Shown in pieces: positions 5,664 through 5,860 of a stretch of 5,860 nt of DNA. Made by a program: the position numbers and the translations under genes. The stretch is from Kouleothrix aurantiaca (GTDB taxonomy: Bacteria > Chloroflexota > Chloroflexia > Chloroflexales > Roseiflexaceae): NCBI GenBank assembly GCA_001399705.1, contig LJCR01000170.1, positions 1 to 5,860 on the forward strand. Reading direction: 5' to 3'. The notes under the pieces are model-generated. The model was not told the origin of the DNA and made no database searches. It saw only the letters and a program-made list of their open reading frames with translations. The number at the start of each line of letters is the position of its first letter. Positions within the stretch are counted from its first letter, which is position 1.

Positions 5664-5860
5664 ATGAATCAGACGATCCACCGCTTCAAAGCAGAATTTT
5701 TCAAGGCGCTCAGCCACCCGATGCGCATCATCATCCTCAACGAGCTGCGTGGCGGCGAAAAATCAGTGAACGAGCTTCAGGCCGTGCTCGGTATCGACCA
5801 GTCGAGTGTGTCGCGGCAGCTGGCGGTGCTGCGCACCCGCAACATTGTGGAAGATCGCAA
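5664..5860 (+). CDS. ArsR-family winged-helix transcriptional regulator, 3' truncated
   Basis: This is a DNA-binding repressor of the ArsR/SmtB class, cut off by the window end after 65 codons. FKAEFFKALSHPMRIIILNEL (about residues 8-28) is the typical first helices of the family. VNELQAVLGIDQSSVSRQ followed by LAVLRTRNIV (about 35-62) is the helix-turn-helix with its recognition helix. The ELCVCD metal site of arsenic and cadmium sensors is absent; the equivalent stretch is VNELQAVLG, and the visible part contains no cysteine, so it is not a classical alpha-3 thiol metal sensor. AAGGCGG (5652-5658) lies five bases before the ATG and supports this start over the adjacent TTG at 5661. A promoter and a palindromic operator candidate precede it, suggesting autoregulation. 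The inducer and the regulated partner, which is probably downstream, cannot be seen. Confidence 0.88.
   Translation, partial: MNQTIHRFKAEFFKALSHPMRIIILNELRGGEKSVNELQAVLGIDQSSVSRQLAVLRTRNIVEDR

Noticed and set aside
5214..5717. Minus-strand open frame across the intergenic regions
   Set aside because: It runs antisense to the terminator, the small gene and the start of the ArsR-family gene, and has no recognisable domain.

Overview
The window is GC-rich, dense and almost entirely plus-strand. It suggests a bacterium of the phylum Chloroflexota. The basis is the combination of a predicted ATPase/TPR regulator of a type abundant there, a secreted gingipain-like (C25) protein with a PPC domain, and a C-terminus of the form YLPxxxR, which I recall as common on exported Chloroflexota proteins. 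This assignment is an inference; no rRNA or marker gene is present.

Layout. Bases 2-1942 hold the 3' part of a large gene for an AAA/STAND-type ATPase with about ten tetratricopeptide (TPR) repeats; its 5' part lies outside the window. Its stop overlaps the start of the next gene (ATGA, 1939-1942). That gene, 1939-5217, encodes a 1092-residue exported protein with a signal peptide, a PPC-like domain split by seven tandem LGQINS hexapeptides, a C25/gingipain-like caspase-fold region with candidate catalytic His576 and Cys632, and a C-terminal Ig-like domain. A rho-independent terminator follows (5242-5276). Next is a short gene (5355-5570) for an unrecognised 71-residue protein. It has its own extended -10 promoter, and a perfect 7-bp dyad sits at the predicted transcription start. 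Finally, 5664-5860 is the 5' part of an ArsR-family winged-helix repressor gene. Its AT-rich leader has a strong-looking -35/-10 pair and a 32-bp imperfect palindrome that looks like an autoregulatory operator.

How the genes may work together. The ATPase/TPR protein and the exported C25-like protein are translationally coupled, so they are probably made together; a cytoplasmic signalling ATPase would be co-produced with an extracytoplasmic protease. The small gene and the ArsR gene appear to be separate transcription units. The least ordinary signals are the near-identical 18-bp repeat array inside the PPC domain, a terminator-like hairpin early in the C25 gene, and the two promoter-associated dyads.
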